The notes below the pieces were generated by a model. It searched no databases, had not been told where the DNA came from, and saw only the letters and a list, made by a program, of their open reading frames with translations. A stretch of 64,000 nucleotides of DNA. It comes from Aquitalea magnusonii (lineage in GTDB: Bacteria > Pseudomonadota > Gammaproteobacteria > Burkholderiales > Chromobacteriaceae). Each line of letters begins with the position of its first letter. Positions within the stretch are counted from its first letter, which is position 1. Positions 34,534 through 43,713 of the stretch are shown here, piece after piece. The position numbers and the translations under genes are program-made. Where the stretch lies: contig NZ_AP018823.1 in assembly GCF_002217795.2 (NCBI RefSeq), positions 1,860,001 through 1,924,000 of the forward strand. The letters are read 5' to 3'.

Positions 34534-35241
34534 ATGGAAAAGACAACATTATCAGCACAGGTTAGCAATTATTTGCTCAACCTCATTGACAAGCGCCAGC
34601 TTATTCCAGGAATGGAAGTACCCAGCGAAATGCAGTTGATTGATACCTTGGGCGTCAGTCGTGGCGTGATTCGCGAAGCATTTTGCTCGCTTTCCACTCT
34701 TGGGATTCTGGAGATCAGCAGCGGAAAGCGCCCACGAGTCGATAGATGCAAACCGACGGCCATGGAAACGATTTTCCGTAATGCGATGGCAACACAGCAG
34801 ATATCGGCACAACAAATTCTTGATGTTCGTTGTGCATTGGAGATGGGATGTGCCGAACAGGCGGCGCAGTGCGGTTCAGCAGAGGATTTCTTCACCTTGC
34901 AACAGCAGATGAAAATGCTGCGCCATACGCTTGGTGATCATGAACAATTCATTCTGCAGGACAGTTTGTTTCACTTGCAAATTGCCAAAGCATCCGGCAA
35001 TCCGCTCTATTCATTGATGATTGAAGCATTGCGCACGCCGCTGGCCAGCTCCATTTCTGCTGGATTGGATGCGCGCGATGTCAGTCCTGACTGGGAGTCA
35101 ATCATTCAATTGCATCAATATATTGTCGATGCGATATGCGACCGCGACCCCGCAGCGGCCAAGCTGGCAGTCGCCCGTCATTTTGCATCAGCGACGCAAG
35201 CCTTGCGGGATGCAGCATGCCGCAGCGACACTGCGCCGTAG
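34534..35241 (+). CDS. GntR/FadR-family regulator (UxuR-like)
   Basis: 235 residues. Winged helix in the N terminus (LIPGMEVPSEMQLIDTLGVS then RGVIREAFCSLSTLGILEI) and an FCD all-helical ligand domain with metal-binding residues (DVRCALEMGC, DSLFHLQIAKASGNP, HQYIVDAI). Divergent from the uxuA cluster, so likely its sugar-acid-responsive repressor. Confidence 0.88.
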   Translation: MEKTTLSAQVSNYLLNLIDKRQLIPGMEVPSEMQLIDTLGVSRGVIREAFCSLSTLGILEISSGKRPRVDRCKPTAMETIFRNAMATQQISAQQILDVRCALEMGCAEQAAQCGSAEDFFTLQQQMKMLRHTLGDHEQFILQDSLFHLQIAKASGNPLYSLMIEALRTPLASSISAGLDARDVSPDWESIIQLHQYIVDAICDRDPAAAKLAVARHFASATQALRDAACRSDTAP

Positions 35242-35305
35242 TATTAATATATGCAGGAGAGCCACCTGCAGCAGTTTGCAGGCGGCTTGATCAAAGACGG
35301 GCTGC

Positions 35306-36118
35306 TCAGTCGCGAAAAACCACCGTCTGCCGCGTCATGGATGCCATGGCCGCTTTCTGGATGTCTTCTGACAACAGCATGGCCGCATTCCAGGTGGCGA
35401 CATGATTCAGGCTGTCTGCCACGCTGTGATCGCGGGCGTAATTCAGCATTTCCTTGCTGCCCCGTACGGCCAGCGGCGACTTGCTGGCGATTAACGCCGC
35501 CGACGCCATGGCCGCGGCCAGCACCCCGTCAGCATCAGGCAGCAGGCGGTTAACCAGACCAATGCGCAGCGCCTCCTCTGCCGCCACATCTCGCCCGGTG
35601 AGGGCCATCTCCCTTGCCACGCCCTGCCCGACCACGCCTGGCAAACGCTGCAGCGTCCCGACGTCTGCCACCATGCCGATATCCACTTCGCGCACGCCAA
35701 ATACCGCATCTGCAGCCGCAAAGCGGAAGTCCGCCGCCAGCGCAATATCCAGCCCGCCGCCAAGGCAGGCACCATGTATGGCCGCCACCACCGGCTTGCG
35801 ACAGCGCTCCAGGCTGGACACATTGTCCTGCAGTTGCAGAATCAGCCGACGCAGTTTTTCACGCTGCCGACCTTCGCATTCATTAGCAATCGCGCCCTGA
35901 ATACCCATCAGCATGGATAGATCAATGCCGGAACAAAAATGCTTGCCATGACCAGCCAGCACCACCGCACGCACCGCAGGCTCGGCATCCGCCCACTCCA
36001 TCACCGATTGCAGCTCCTGCCACATGGTCTGGTTCAATGCATTGGCCTTGTCGGCGCGATTGAAGCGCACCAGTGCCACCTTATCCTCTACGCCAACATC
36101 AAATGTCTGCCATTGCAT
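35306..36118 (-). CDS. Enoyl-CoA hydratase/isomerase, dienoyl-CoA isomerase-like
   Basis: 270 residues of the crotonase fold: oxyanion-hole segments HFCSGIDLSML and HGACLGGGLDIALAADFR. REVDIGMVADVGTLQRLPG carries the acidic residues typical of delta3,5-delta2,4-dienoyl-CoA isomerases, rather than the usual hydratase pattern. Handles unsaturated fatty-acid intermediates in beta-oxidation. Operon with a thioesterase-like protein and a TetR regulator. Confidence 0.87.
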   Translation of the reverse strand: MQWQTFDVGVEDKVALVRFNRADKANALNQTMWQELQSVMEWADAEPAVRAVVLAGHGKHFCSGIDLSMLMGIQGAIANECEGRQREKLRRLILQLQDNVSSLERCRKPVVAAIHGACLGGGLDIALAADFRFAAADAVFGVREVDIGMVADVGTLQRLPGVVGQGVAREMALTGRDVAAEEALRIGLVNRLLPDADGVLAAAMASAALIASKSPLAVRGSKEMLNYARDHSVADSLNHVATWNAAMLLSEDIQKAAMASMTRQTVVFRD

Positions 36119-36130
36119 GTTTGGGCTCCT

Positions 36131-36631
36131 TTATTGAGGGCGCTTCTTGGGCACCCATGCCCACACCATTTCGCAGATAACCGGTGACTCCCCCGATTCG
36201 TCTGTTACGCTGACATCAACCAGCACATCACCCTTGTCGGTGTCGTACATGGCGTGAATCTGCGCGTCGCTCAGTGTGGCCACAGCGCGCATATTGCCCT
36301 GCGCGCGCTTGATGTAATTCACCTTCATCGACTTGAGCAGCATCAGCTTGTCATCCGGCACGTTCATGCCCACGACAAAGCCACTGGCGGTCTCGGCCAG
36401 CAGTGCCATGGCCGCGGCATGTACGCCCTTGATATGGTTTTGCACCTTGCGCTGGTTGCGAATGGAAACAGTCAGGCTGCTATGCCCCACCTGCTCAAAG
36501 CGAATGCCGGATGTGGACAGAAAAGGAACCAGCCGCCCAAACAGCAGGGACAAGACCCTGCTGCGCATACCGACCGGCAACTTGCCTACCTTGTCGGCAA
36601 TGCGACTCATGCTGTTTTTTTGATAATCCAT
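36131..36631 (-). CDS. DUF4442/hot-dog thioesterase-like protein
   Basis: 166 residues. SIRNQRKVQNHIKGVHAAAM followed by ALLAETASGFVVGMNVPD fits the DUF4442 hot-dog fold, related to acyl-CoA thioesterases. 12 bases before the dienoyl-CoA isomerase gene, so acyl-CoA metabolism is probable. Confidence 0.8.
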   Translation of the reverse strand: MDYQKNSMSRIADKVGKLPVGMRSRVLSLLFGRLVPFLSTSGIRFEQVGHSSLTVSIRNQRKVQNHIKGVHAAAMALLAETASGFVVGMNVPDDKLMLLKSMKVNYIKRAQGNMRAVATLSDAQIHAMYDTDKGDVLVDVSVTDESGESPVICEMVWAWVPKKRPQ

Positions 36632-36654
36632 GCGTGTTAGCCCTCTGTTTTATG

Positions 36655-37245
36655 TCATGGAAGTGAAGCATCCAGGCCCAGCAAGGCCCGGATCTGGATT
36701 TTCAGCGCGTCGATCACTGCCTGGTCGGTACGCGCCAGTTGCAAGCCGCCCTGCAGGGCGGCCAGCATCAACAGGCCCATGGCTTCCGGCGTGCCGGCAT
36801 AGCGCATGCTGCCATCAGCCCGCCCGCGCGCAGCAATGCTGACCGCCCAGTCACGCATTTCATCGACAAAGGCATTGGCTTCCTGCTGCATTTCCTGTGG
36901 CAGGGTCTGGTATTCGGTCGTCAGGATGCCGCTGGGACAAATTTGCTGGTCACGCTCGAAATAGGCATCGGTCAGCGTGTAATAGCGCTCCAGTTGCTCG
37001 GCAGGTGTCAAGGCCAGCTGCGCTTCGATAAAGCGCTGGAAGCGACGGCGGTAACGCTGGATCAGCGCCACGCCAAGGTCGGTTTTCTTGGGGTAATGGT
37101 AGTGAATGGCAGCATTACGCACGCCCAGTACCGAACTGATGTGCTGATAGCTGAAAGCATTGTAGCCACGCGTCAGCAGCAGCTCCTCGGCAATGTCGAG
37201 AATGCGCTTGCGGGTATCGCTTTTGGTATCGGTGGCAGGTTTCAT
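36655..37245 (-). CDS. TetR-family repressor
   Basis: 196 residues. HTH in the N terminus: [20 protein letters not shown] then [20 protein letters not shown] and PKKTDLG; the rest is a helical ligand domain. Cotranscribed with the thioesterase and isomerase genes, suggesting it senses an acyl-CoA. The ATG at 37245 is preferred over a TTG two codons earlier. Confidence 0.92.
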   Translation of the reverse strand: MKPATDTKSDTRKRILDIAEELLLTRGYNAFSYQHISSVLGVRNAAIHYHYPKKTDLGVALIQRYRRRFQRFIEAQLALTPAEQLERYYTLTDAYFERDQQICPSGILTTEYQTLPQEMQQEANAFVDEMRDWAVSIAARGRADGSMRYAGTPEAMGLLMLAALQGGLQLARTDQAVIDALKIQIRALLGLDASLP

Positions 37246-37257
37246 CAGCAAACTTTA

Positions 37258-37273
37258 CTTACTGGTTAGTAAG
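37258..37273. promoter_or_regulatory. TetR operator CTTACT-N4-AGTAAG
   Basis: 16-bp inverted repeat CTTACTGGTTAGTAAG, 12 bases upstream of the TetR gene. The TTACT/AGTAA arms are typical for autoregulated TetR regulators of fatty-acid genes. Confidence 0.75.
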
Positions 37274-37364
37274 GTGTCAATCGAATGGCTCCAAAGCTGG
37301 ACAGGCATGGCATATCGGTTATGATGGAAGGCATTTGGCCAACCCTGAGACCGGACCTTTTCCG

Positions 37365-38195
37365 ATGCGACTCAAATTCAGCAAGATGCATGGCCTGGGC
37401 AATGACTTCATGGTAATTGACGGTGTCAGACAAACCGTCTCCCTCGATACCGACAGAATTCGCCAACTTGGCAACCGCCACTTCGGCATCGGCTTTGATC
37501 AGCTGCTGCTGGTGGAATCCCCCCAGGAAGAAAACAACGATTTTCGCTACCGCATTTTCAATAATGACGGCAGTGAAGTGGAGCAATGCGGCAACGGCGC
37601 ACGCTGTTTTGCCAAGTTTGTCTGCGACCAGAAACTGACCAACAAGAAGGCCATCCGGGTGGAAACCGCCAAAGGCGTGATCGTTCCGGAATACCTGGGC
37701 CAGAACCAGGCGATTGTCGACATGGGCGTGCCACGCTTCCGGCCCGTGGACATCCCCTTTGTTGCCGAAGGCGACGCCATCACCTACCCGCTGGATACCG
37801 GCGGCTACAGTTGCGACATCAGCGTGGTATCAATGGGGAACCCGCACGCCGTGCAGGTGGTCGATAATGTCGACACCGCGCCGGTCAAGGAACTGGGTGC
37901 CCTGATTGAAATTCATCATCGCTTTCCGGAGAAGGTCAACGCCGGCTTCATGCAGATTGTTTCGCGGCAGGAAATCCGCCTGCGCGTCTTTGAGCGCGGT
38001 GCCGGCGAAACCCTGGCCTGCGGCACCGGGGCCTGCGCTGCGGTTGTGGCTGGCATCCGCCGCGGCCTGCTGGACAGCAAGGTGCTGGTGCATACCCGCG
38101 GTGGCGACCTGCAAATCGAATGGCATGGCGATGGTCAGCCCGTACGCATGACTGGTCCGGCCATGACGGTATTCCAAGGCGAAATCGAAGTCTGA
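37365..38195 (+). CDS. dapF: Diaminopimelate epimerase
   Basis: 276 residues. [17 protein letters not shown] and the two catalytic Cys motifs [15 protein letters not shown] and [15 protein letters not shown]. Makes meso-DAP for lysine and peptidoglycan. Confidence 0.97.
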   Translation: MRLKFSKMHGLGNDFMVIDGVRQTVSLDTDRIRQLGNRHFGIGFDQLLLVESPQEENNDFRYRIFNNDGSEVEQCGNGARCFAKFVCDQKLTNKKAIRVETAKGVIVPEYLGQNQAIVDMGVPRFRPVDIPFVAEGDAITYPLDTGGYSCDISVVSMGNPHAVQVVDNVDTAPVKELGALIEIHHRFPEKVNAGFMQIVSRQEIRLRVFERGAGETLACGTGACAAVVAGIRRGLLDSKVLVHTRGGDLQIEWHGDGQPVRMTGPAMTVFQGEIEV

Positions 38196-38234
38196 ACTGC
38201 CAAGGCGCGCATGCGCCGCACAAGGAGAATGTTG

Positions 38235-38882
38235 ATGCAAAGCGAAGAGGTTCTGGCCTTTCTGGATAGCCATCCGGATTTCCTGCAGCACCATGCCGAG
38301 CGCTTTGGTCTGCGCGGCCAGATGGCGCAGGACCGGGTGGTGGTTTCACTGGCAGACCGCCAGATGCTGGAACTGAAAGACCGCAACCGCCAGTTGGAAG
38401 CCCGCCTGCATCAACTCATCCGCCACGGCGAAGCCAATGACCAGATCATCCATAGTGCGCACCGGCTGTCGCTGATGCTGCAGCGCTGCCTGAACCTGCA
38501 GCAGATTGCGGATGGTCTGGCCAGTTGCTTCCATCAGGATTTTGCACTGGATCGCATGGCACTGCGCCTGTGGCACCCGGCAGCCGAATCCTCACCCTTG
38601 TACAATGCGCGCCATGAAGTCCAGGCATTGGCGCGCAATCTGTCCGCCCCCTACTGCGGCCCTTATGTCAATGATGAAGTGCTGGGCTGGTTCCCGGCCA
38701 CGCCGGTACTGCAATCATTCAGCCAGATACCGCTGACCGATGCCAGCGGCAGCGCATTCGGCTTGCTGGTACTTGCCAGCGATGACGCTCAACGCTTCAC
38801 CTTCGACATGCATACACACTACCTGGCCCAAATGGGTGAAATCATTTCCGCAGCGCTGCTGCGCGTGCTGGGACAGGCATGA
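38235..38882 (+). CDS. DUF484 (GAF-like) protein
   Basis: 215 residues. LAFLDSHPDFLQHHAERFGL is the DUF484 opening; a coiled region and a GAF-like domain follow (LLVLASDDAQRFTFDMHTHY). AGGAG lies 7 bases before the chosen ATG. In E. coli the counterpart lies between dapF and xerC. Confidence 0.88.
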   Translation: MQSEEVLAFLDSHPDFLQHHAERFGLRGQMAQDRVVVSLADRQMLELKDRNRQLEARLHQLIRHGEANDQIIHSAHRLSLMLQRCLNLQQIADGLASCFHQDFALDRMALRLWHPAAESSPLYNARHEVQALARNLSAPYCGPYVNDEVLGWFPATPVLQSFSQIPLTDASGSAFGLLVLASDDAQRFTFDMHTHYLAQMGEIISAALLRVLGQA

Positions 38883-39448
38883 CCGCAACCATCGGGGGCT
38901 GGACCATCATTCTGCTGCTGGCCGCATATTTGCTGCACATCCTGTGGCGACAGATCGCTGCACGCAGCCCGGTTGCCATTGCAGCTTTTGTTGCAGGCTA
39001 TTTCCTGCTGGCTACGACCATCCGTCTGACCGAGCCCTATCACCTGCTGCGCCCCATCTGGCTACCCTTCGTTTACAGCTACATCTGGCTGGCAATCTCG
39101 GCGGCCATCTGGTTGCCCGCCGCCGTCAGTGCCGGCAGGCGAGGCCTGAGCTTTCCGGCCGAATCTCCGCGCATCACCGCCCTGCTGATCTCCCAGCTTA
39201 CATTGGGCCTGGGCTGCCTGCTGACTTCTCCATTCCTGCAATGGCGTCCGATGGCAGCCTACATCATGATGCCGCCGATGATTGTGATCATCAGCTATCT
39301 GCTGTACCGCCTGTTCCTGCTGGCCCTGCTGCGCAGCAAATGGGCTGGCTTGTCATGGGGCATGCTGCTTTTGAGCACCTTGCTGTCGCCACTGGCATGC
39401 AGTGTGCTGGGCGGATGGCTGGCTCCTTATCTGCTTGGCTGGACCTAA
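38879..39448 (+). CDS. Integral membrane protein, unknown
   Basis: 189 residues, about five hydrophobic helices (GWTIILLLAAYLLHILW, AIAAFVAGYFLLATT, FVYSYIWLAISAAIWL, LLISQLTLGLGCLL, MIVIISYLLYRLFLLALL). Overlaps the DUF484 gene by 4 bases. It occupies the place where xerC sits in E. coli. Family not recognised. Confidence 0.75.
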   Translation: MTATIGGWTIILLLAAYLLHILWRQIAARSPVAIAAFVAGYFLLATTIRLTEPYHLLRPIWLPFVYSYIWLAISAAIWLPAAVSAGRRGLSFPAESPRITALLISQLTLGLGCLLTSPFLQWRPMAAYIMMPPMIVIISYLLYRLFLLALLRSKWAGLSWGMLLLSTLLSPLACSVLGGWLAPYLLGWT

Positions 39449-39462
39449 GCATTCCTGATATG

Positions 39463-39488
39463 AAAAAACCGGCAGATGCCGGTTTTTT
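39463..39488. terminator. Bidirectional rho-independent terminator
   Basis: AAAAAACCGGCA/TGCCGGTTTTTT-type stem with flanking A and T runs. Serves the dapF operon and the convergent DAHP synthase. Confidence 0.88.
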
Positions 39489-39543
39489 CATTTATCCCAA
39501 GACAAAACTATCTCAAGACAAAACGCATACCCGAAGACAAGAC

Positions 39544-40563
39544 TCAGGCCAGACTGCGCCCCAGCGTGGTGGCCAGCGCGGATAGCTGCTGCATCAGCAG
39601 GGCGAACTCGCCAGGATTAAGTGCTTGCTCGCCATCACACCAGGCATTGGCCGGGTCCGGGTGGATGTCCAGCATCAGGCCATCCGCCCCGGCCGCCAGC
39701 GCCGCTTTGGCCAGTGCGGGCACCATCCATGCTTTTCCTGCGGCATGACTGGGGTCGACAATCACCGGCAGATGGGTTTCCCGCTTCATCACGGCAATGG
39801 CTGAGAGGTCCAGCATGTTGCGATAAGACGTTTCGAAACTGCGTACGCCACGCTCACAGAAAATAATGTTGTGATTGCCACCGGCGGCAATGTACTCCGC
39901 GGCCATCAGCCACTCACTCAAGCTGGAAGACGGCCCGCGCTTCAGGATCACCGGCTTGTTGATGCGCCCAACTTCCTTGAGCAGGCCGACATTCTGCATA
40001 TTGCGTGCGCCAATTTCGATGACATCCACATCATATTCAAGGAAGGTATCCAGCAGGCGCACATCCAGTAATTCGCTGACCATGGGCAGGCCCTGGCGGC
40101 GCGCCTCCTGCTGCAGGATCTCCAGCCCCTCCACGCCAACGCCCTGGAAGGCATAGGGGCTGGTACGCGGCTTGAACGCACCGCCGCGCAGCAGTTTGCC
40201 GCCATGCTGACGCACCATCTGGGCCGACAGCGCCATCTGTTCCGGCGTTTCCACGGCAGCCGGGCCGGCAATCACATGAATGGCAGGACCGCCGATAGAA
40301 AGCCCACGAACCTGCACCACGCTGTCGGCCGGATGCACTTCACGCGACACAATGCGGTACTCCCTGACTACCCGCATCGCCCGCTCCACGCCCGGCAACA
40401 GGGCAAAGGCGTCCGGGCTGAATACCCGCTCATCCCCCACCGCGCCAATAATGGTGCGCTCGGTACCACGGGAGACATGCTCGCTCAGGCCCGCGGCACG
40501 AATCTTGTCGACTACGGCCTGAATCTGCTCATCCTGTGCGTAACGGGTCATCACGATAATCAT
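39544..40563 (-). CDS. aroF: 3-deoxy-7-phosphoheptulonate (DAHP) synthase, AroA-beta type
   Basis: 339 residues. N-terminal ferredoxin-like regulatory domain (MIIVMTRYAQDEQIQAVVDK), then the barrel with VIAGPAAVETPEQM, GAFKPRTSPYAFQG, VILKRGPSSSLSEWL, VIVDPSHAAGK and GLMLDIHPDP. First step of aromatic synthesis, thematically linked to pheA nearby. AGGAA precedes the ATG. Confidence 0.93.
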   Translation of the reverse strand: MIIVMTRYAQDEQIQAVVDKIRAAGLSEHVSRGTERTIIGAVGDERVFSPDAFALLPGVERAMRVVREYRIVSREVHPADSVVQVRGLSIGGPAIHVIAGPAAVETPEQMALSAQMVRQHGGKLLRGGAFKPRTSPYAFQGVGVEGLEILQQEARRQGLPMVSELLDVRLLDTFLEYDVDVIEIGARNMQNVGLLKEVGRINKPVILKRGPSSSLSEWLMAAEYIAAGGNHNIIFCERGVRSFETSYRNMLDLSAIAVMKRETHLPVIVDPSHAAGKAWMVPALAKAALAAGADGLMLDIHPDPANAWCDGEQALNPGEFALLMQQLSALATTLGRSLA

Positions 40564-40653
40564 GCTTTGTTCCTGCAAAAGGGATTGGGGCGCTCAGCTC
40601 CGCATCACGGCGGACATCAGATTTTAGCAGAAGCGGCAGCACGGCGATGTCCG

Positions 40654-41232
40654 CTATTTACGCAAATGCTGCCACTGCCGCGACAGGCGCCGCCCAAGGC
40701 GGGACCAGGCGGATGGGCGGCGCAGAGATGTTCGCAACACATTGAGCAGCCGATGAGCGGCCTGCCAGGCACGGGATGCGGCAAGCCTGCCATATACATA
40801 AGCCTTGAAACGCATGAAGAGCTGATAAGCGCGGGCAAACCAGCCCACGCTCATCAGTTGCTTGCGGGTCAGGCCAAATAACCGTGCCGCCACTGCGGTA
40901 CCCAGCAGCTTGGCCAGCAGAATGACCAACAGGCCGAGCACGGCATGGCCGCGGCTGATCAGCAGCACGGCGGCCAGCTTGACCGGCAACAGCCCCAGCA
41001 CCGGCAACAGAAACAGGCTAAGCGCCACCCCTGGCGATGCGCGCGCTATGGCCGACTCGATCTGGCGCAATACCGGCAACCGCCCTAGCCTGGCCAGCCA
41101 GGCTGACAGCTCGTCCCAGGCAAACTCTTCAAAAGCAAGCAGCAGCGCAGCCAGCAACACCAATGGTCCGGTCAGCAGTCGGCGCAAGCGCCAACGCCAA
41201 GTCTTGCTGTCAGCAACGTGCATCTCGTTCAT
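40654..41232 (-). CDS. Putative membrane protein
   Basis: 192 residues. N-terminal helix (LLTGPLVLLAALLLAFEEFAW), a helix pair in the middle (GVALSLFLLPVLGLLPVKLA, VLGLLVILLAKLLGTAVAARL) and a very basic C terminus. Inner-membrane location likely. No family recognised. Confidence 0.7.
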   Translation of the reverse strand: MNEMHVADSKTWRWRLRRLLTGPLVLLAALLLAFEEFAWDELSAWLARLGRLPVLRQIESAIARASPGVALSLFLLPVLGLLPVKLAAVLLISRGHAVLGLLVILLAKLLGTAVAARLFGLTRKQLMSVGWFARAYQLFMRFKAYVYGRLAASRAWQAAHRLLNVLRTSLRRPSAWSRLGRRLSRQWQHLRK

Positions 41233-41268
41233 GTCGAATTCCCTGGGACGGTCTATTCCCAGATGGGG

Positions 41269-41850
41269 TCAGGTCTTTTCCAGATCAAGCCACTTCACGG
41301 TCTGGCGCGGCTGATAGTTCCGCATGACATCCAGCAGCGTCACCACATCTGGCGCATGGGCAAACAATTCCATATTGCCTGCCGGCACAAAGCCTTCTGC
41401 CACAGCATGCTGCGCCAGCGTCAGCAGTGGTTGATAGAAGCCAGCCACATCCAGCAGGCCAACCGGCTTTTGGTGTACCGACAGTTGCGCCCAGGTAAGA
41501 ATCTCGAATAATTCGTCAAAAGTACCAAACCCACCCGGCAGCGCGATAAAACCGTCTGCCAGGCTGGCCATCATTGCCTTGCGCTGATGCATGGTTTCGG
41601 TGACATGCAGTTCGGTGAGACCCAGGTGGGCGACTTCCTTGGCCTTGAGAAATTCCGGAATCACGCCAATCACCTTGCCACCGGCGGCCAGCGCGGCATC
41701 GGCGGCCACTCCCATCAAACCCACCTTGCCGGCACCATACACCAGGGTGATGCCCTCTTCGGCCAGCGTGCGACCAAGATTCACGGCTGCAGCAACATAT
41801 TCTGGACGATTGCCTTTATTGGACCCACAAAACAGACACACTGCCTTCAT
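41269..41850 (-). CDS. LOG-family nucleotide 5'-monophosphate phosphoribohydrolase (TIGR00730)
   Basis: 193 residues starting MKAVCLFCGSNKGNRPEYV; LVYGAGKVGLMGVAADAAL and the catalytic PGGFGTFDELFE. Releases a base from a nucleoside monophosphate; cytokinin activation in plants, nucleotide salvage or housekeeping in bacteria. Confidence 0.93.
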   Translation of the reverse strand: MKAVCLFCGSNKGNRPEYVAAAVNLGRTLAEEGITLVYGAGKVGLMGVAADAALAAGGKVIGVIPEFLKAKEVAHLGLTELHVTETMHQRKAMMASLADGFIALPGGFGTFDELFEILTWAQLSVHQKPVGLLDVAGFYQPLLTLAQHAVAEGFVPAGNMELFAHAPDVVTLLDVMRNYQPRQTVKWLDLEKT

Positions 41851-41917
41851 TTGACTCTCCAAAAACGAATACAGCCGGGCGGAACATTCCGACCGGCTGT
41901 TGCATATCATTCACTCT

Positions 41918-42991
41918 TTACAATACGGCCTGCGGGTAGGAACCCAGCACTTTGACAAAGGACGTCCGCTCCGACAGGCCGGCCAGCGCCGTCGCGACAT
42001 TGGCATCGTCATGATGCCCTTCCATGTCGATGAAGAAAACGTAGTCCCACAAGCCGGCACGCGAAGGACGCGATTCGAACTTGGTCATCGAGACGCCGTT
42101 GTCGGCCACCGGTGCCAGCAACTGATGTACCGCGCCCGGTCGATTCGGCGCTGCCACCACGATGGAGGTCTTGTCCTGACCGCTTACGCCAACCTGCTGA
42201 TTGCCCAGCACCAGGAAGCGGGTGGTGTTGTTCGGTTCGTCTTCGATGTTTTCCGCCAGCTTGACCAGGCCATAGCGCTCGGCCGCGGCCTGGCCGGCAA
42301 TGGCTGCGGCGTTTACATCCTCGCCTGCCAGACGGGCCGCTTCGGCGTTGCTGGCCACCGATACCCGCTCGACATGTGCCGGCAGGTTCTTGTTCAGCCA
42401 TTCGTGACATTGCGCCAGCGCCTGGGCATGGGCATACACCCGAGTGATGCCGTTCATGCCTTCCTGCTTGCGCAGCAGGTGATGATGAATGCGCAGCACC
42501 ACCTCACCGCAAATGCGCAGCGGGCTGCTGACCATCAAGTCCAGCGTGCGGCCAACCGCACCTTCGGTGCTGTTTTCCACCGGAGCCACCACATAATCCA
42601 GCGCGCGGGATTCCACCAGGCGGAAAGCCTCATCCACCGAGGCGCAGGCTACCGTGCGTGCTGCATGACCAAAGTGCTTGATGGCAGCCAGTTGGGTGAA
42701 GGTGCCTTCCGGCCCCAGGTAGGCGATGGACAAGGGTTTTTCCAGCGCCAGGCATTCGGACATCACCTCGCGAAACAGCCGCGCCACGCTTTCATTCGGC
42801 AAGGGGCCCGGATTGAGCTGCTGGATGCGGCGCAGCACCTGCGCCTCACGCTCCGGGCGGTAAATGATGCCACCACCCTTGATTTCTCCGATCTCACGGG
42901 CATGACTGGCACGGCTGTTAAGCAGGTGGAGGATCTGGGCATCGATGGCGTCGATGGCATCGCGATGTTGCTTCAGCAGTTCTTCTGACAC
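41918..42991 (-). CDS. pheA: Bifunctional chorismate mutase/prephenate dehydratase
   Basis: 357 residues. AroQ chorismate mutase (about 5-90, RDAIDAIDAQILHLLNSRAS), prephenate dehydratase (IAYLGPEGTFTQLAA, VAPVENSTEGAVGRTLD, NNTTRFLVLG), and ACT domain with the Phe-binding ESRPSRAG. Phenylalanine pathway, feedback-controlled. Confidence 0.97.
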   Translation of the reverse strand: MSEELLKQHRDAIDAIDAQILHLLNSRASHAREIGEIKGGGIIYRPEREAQVLRRIQQLNPGPLPNESVARLFREVMSECLALEKPLSIAYLGPEGTFTQLAAIKHFGHAARTVACASVDEAFRLVESRALDYVVAPVENSTEGAVGRTLDLMVSSPLRICGEVVLRIHHHLLRKQEGMNGITRVYAHAQALAQCHEWLNKNLPAHVERVSVASNAEAARLAGEDVNAAAIAGQAAAERYGLVKLAENIEDEPNNTTRFLVLGNQQVGVSGQDKTSIVVAAPNRPGAVHQLLAPVADNGVSMTKFESRPSRAGLWDYVFFIDMEGHHDDANVATALAGLSERTSFVKVLGSYPQAVL

Positions 42992-42995
42992 GTAA

Positions 42996-43583
42996 TCAAT
43001 CTTTCACTATGACAAACTGGCCTTTTCCAATCTGGTAAGTTTCCGCGAGATAGCCTTCCGTCGCAAGCACCAGTCGAATGAAATCTGCACATTCAGCCGC
43101 ATGCGACAGAACATTATCCACCACGATCAGGCCGCCACGACGCAGAATCCTGCACAAATCAGGCCAATAATCCACATATCGGCTGCGATCTGCGTCCAGA
43201 AACACCACATCCACGCTGCCGTCGGCCGCTGCGCGCAAATGGGCGGCAGCGTCCTGGCAATGCAGTTCCACCTTGTGTTGCAAGGCAAAATCCTGCAAAT
43301 GTCGCGCTGCTTGCTGCTGTTTGGCCGGCAGAACGTCCAGACTGGTGATGCGACCGCTACGATCCCGCAGTGCCAGCGCCAGCCACAAGGTGGAATAACC
43401 GTTGGATGTACCGATCTCCAGCACATGCTGCGGATTGGCATGCCGCAATAGCTGGTAGAGAAAGCGCCCGGTATCCGGCGTGATGAACAGGTTTTTCAGT
43501 GCGCGTTCGGTGGTGACGGCATCGTGATGCTCGCCCTCTTCCCAGATGGCAGTCAAACGGGCAAACAGTTCGGTACTCAGCAT
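42996..43583 (-). CDS. SAM-dependent O-methyltransferase
   Basis: 195 residues. Class I methyltransferase: VLEIGTSNGYSTLWLALAL (motif I), ITSLDVLP, VDVVFLDADRSRYVDYW (metal-binding Asp), GGLIVVDNVL. Similar to catechol-O-methyltransferase-type enzymes. 4 bases upstream of pheA. Substrate unknown. Confidence 0.85.
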   Translation of the reverse strand: MLSTELFARLTAIWEEGEHHDAVTTERALKNLFITPDTGRFLYQLLRHANPQHVLEIGTSNGYSTLWLALALRDRSGRITSLDVLPAKQQQAARHLQDFALQHKVELHCQDAAAHLRAAADGSVDVVFLDADRSRYVDYWPDLCRILRRGGLIVVDNVLSHAAECADFIRLVLATEGYLAETYQIGKGQFVIVKD

Positions 43584-43599
43584 GCAAGCTCCTGACGCT

Positions 43600-43713
43600 T
43601 CAAAAACAGGCGGTTATCAAGTCGGAAAATGCCATGACAAAGCGCGGTTGCTGATACATCAACAGCAGTATCACCAGCAACAGGCCCAGCACGGCATACA
43701 AAGCGGTTTTCAT
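43600..43713 (-). CDS. 37-residue membrane peptide coupled to MFS gene
   Basis: MKTALYAVLGLLLVILLLMY followed by a short polar tail. The ATG overlaps the MFS gene stop by 4 bases. It might help the transporter or simply be a small inner-membrane protein. No known family. Confidence 0.55.
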   Translation of the reverse strand: MKTALYAVLGLLLVILLLMYQQPRFVMAFSDLITACF

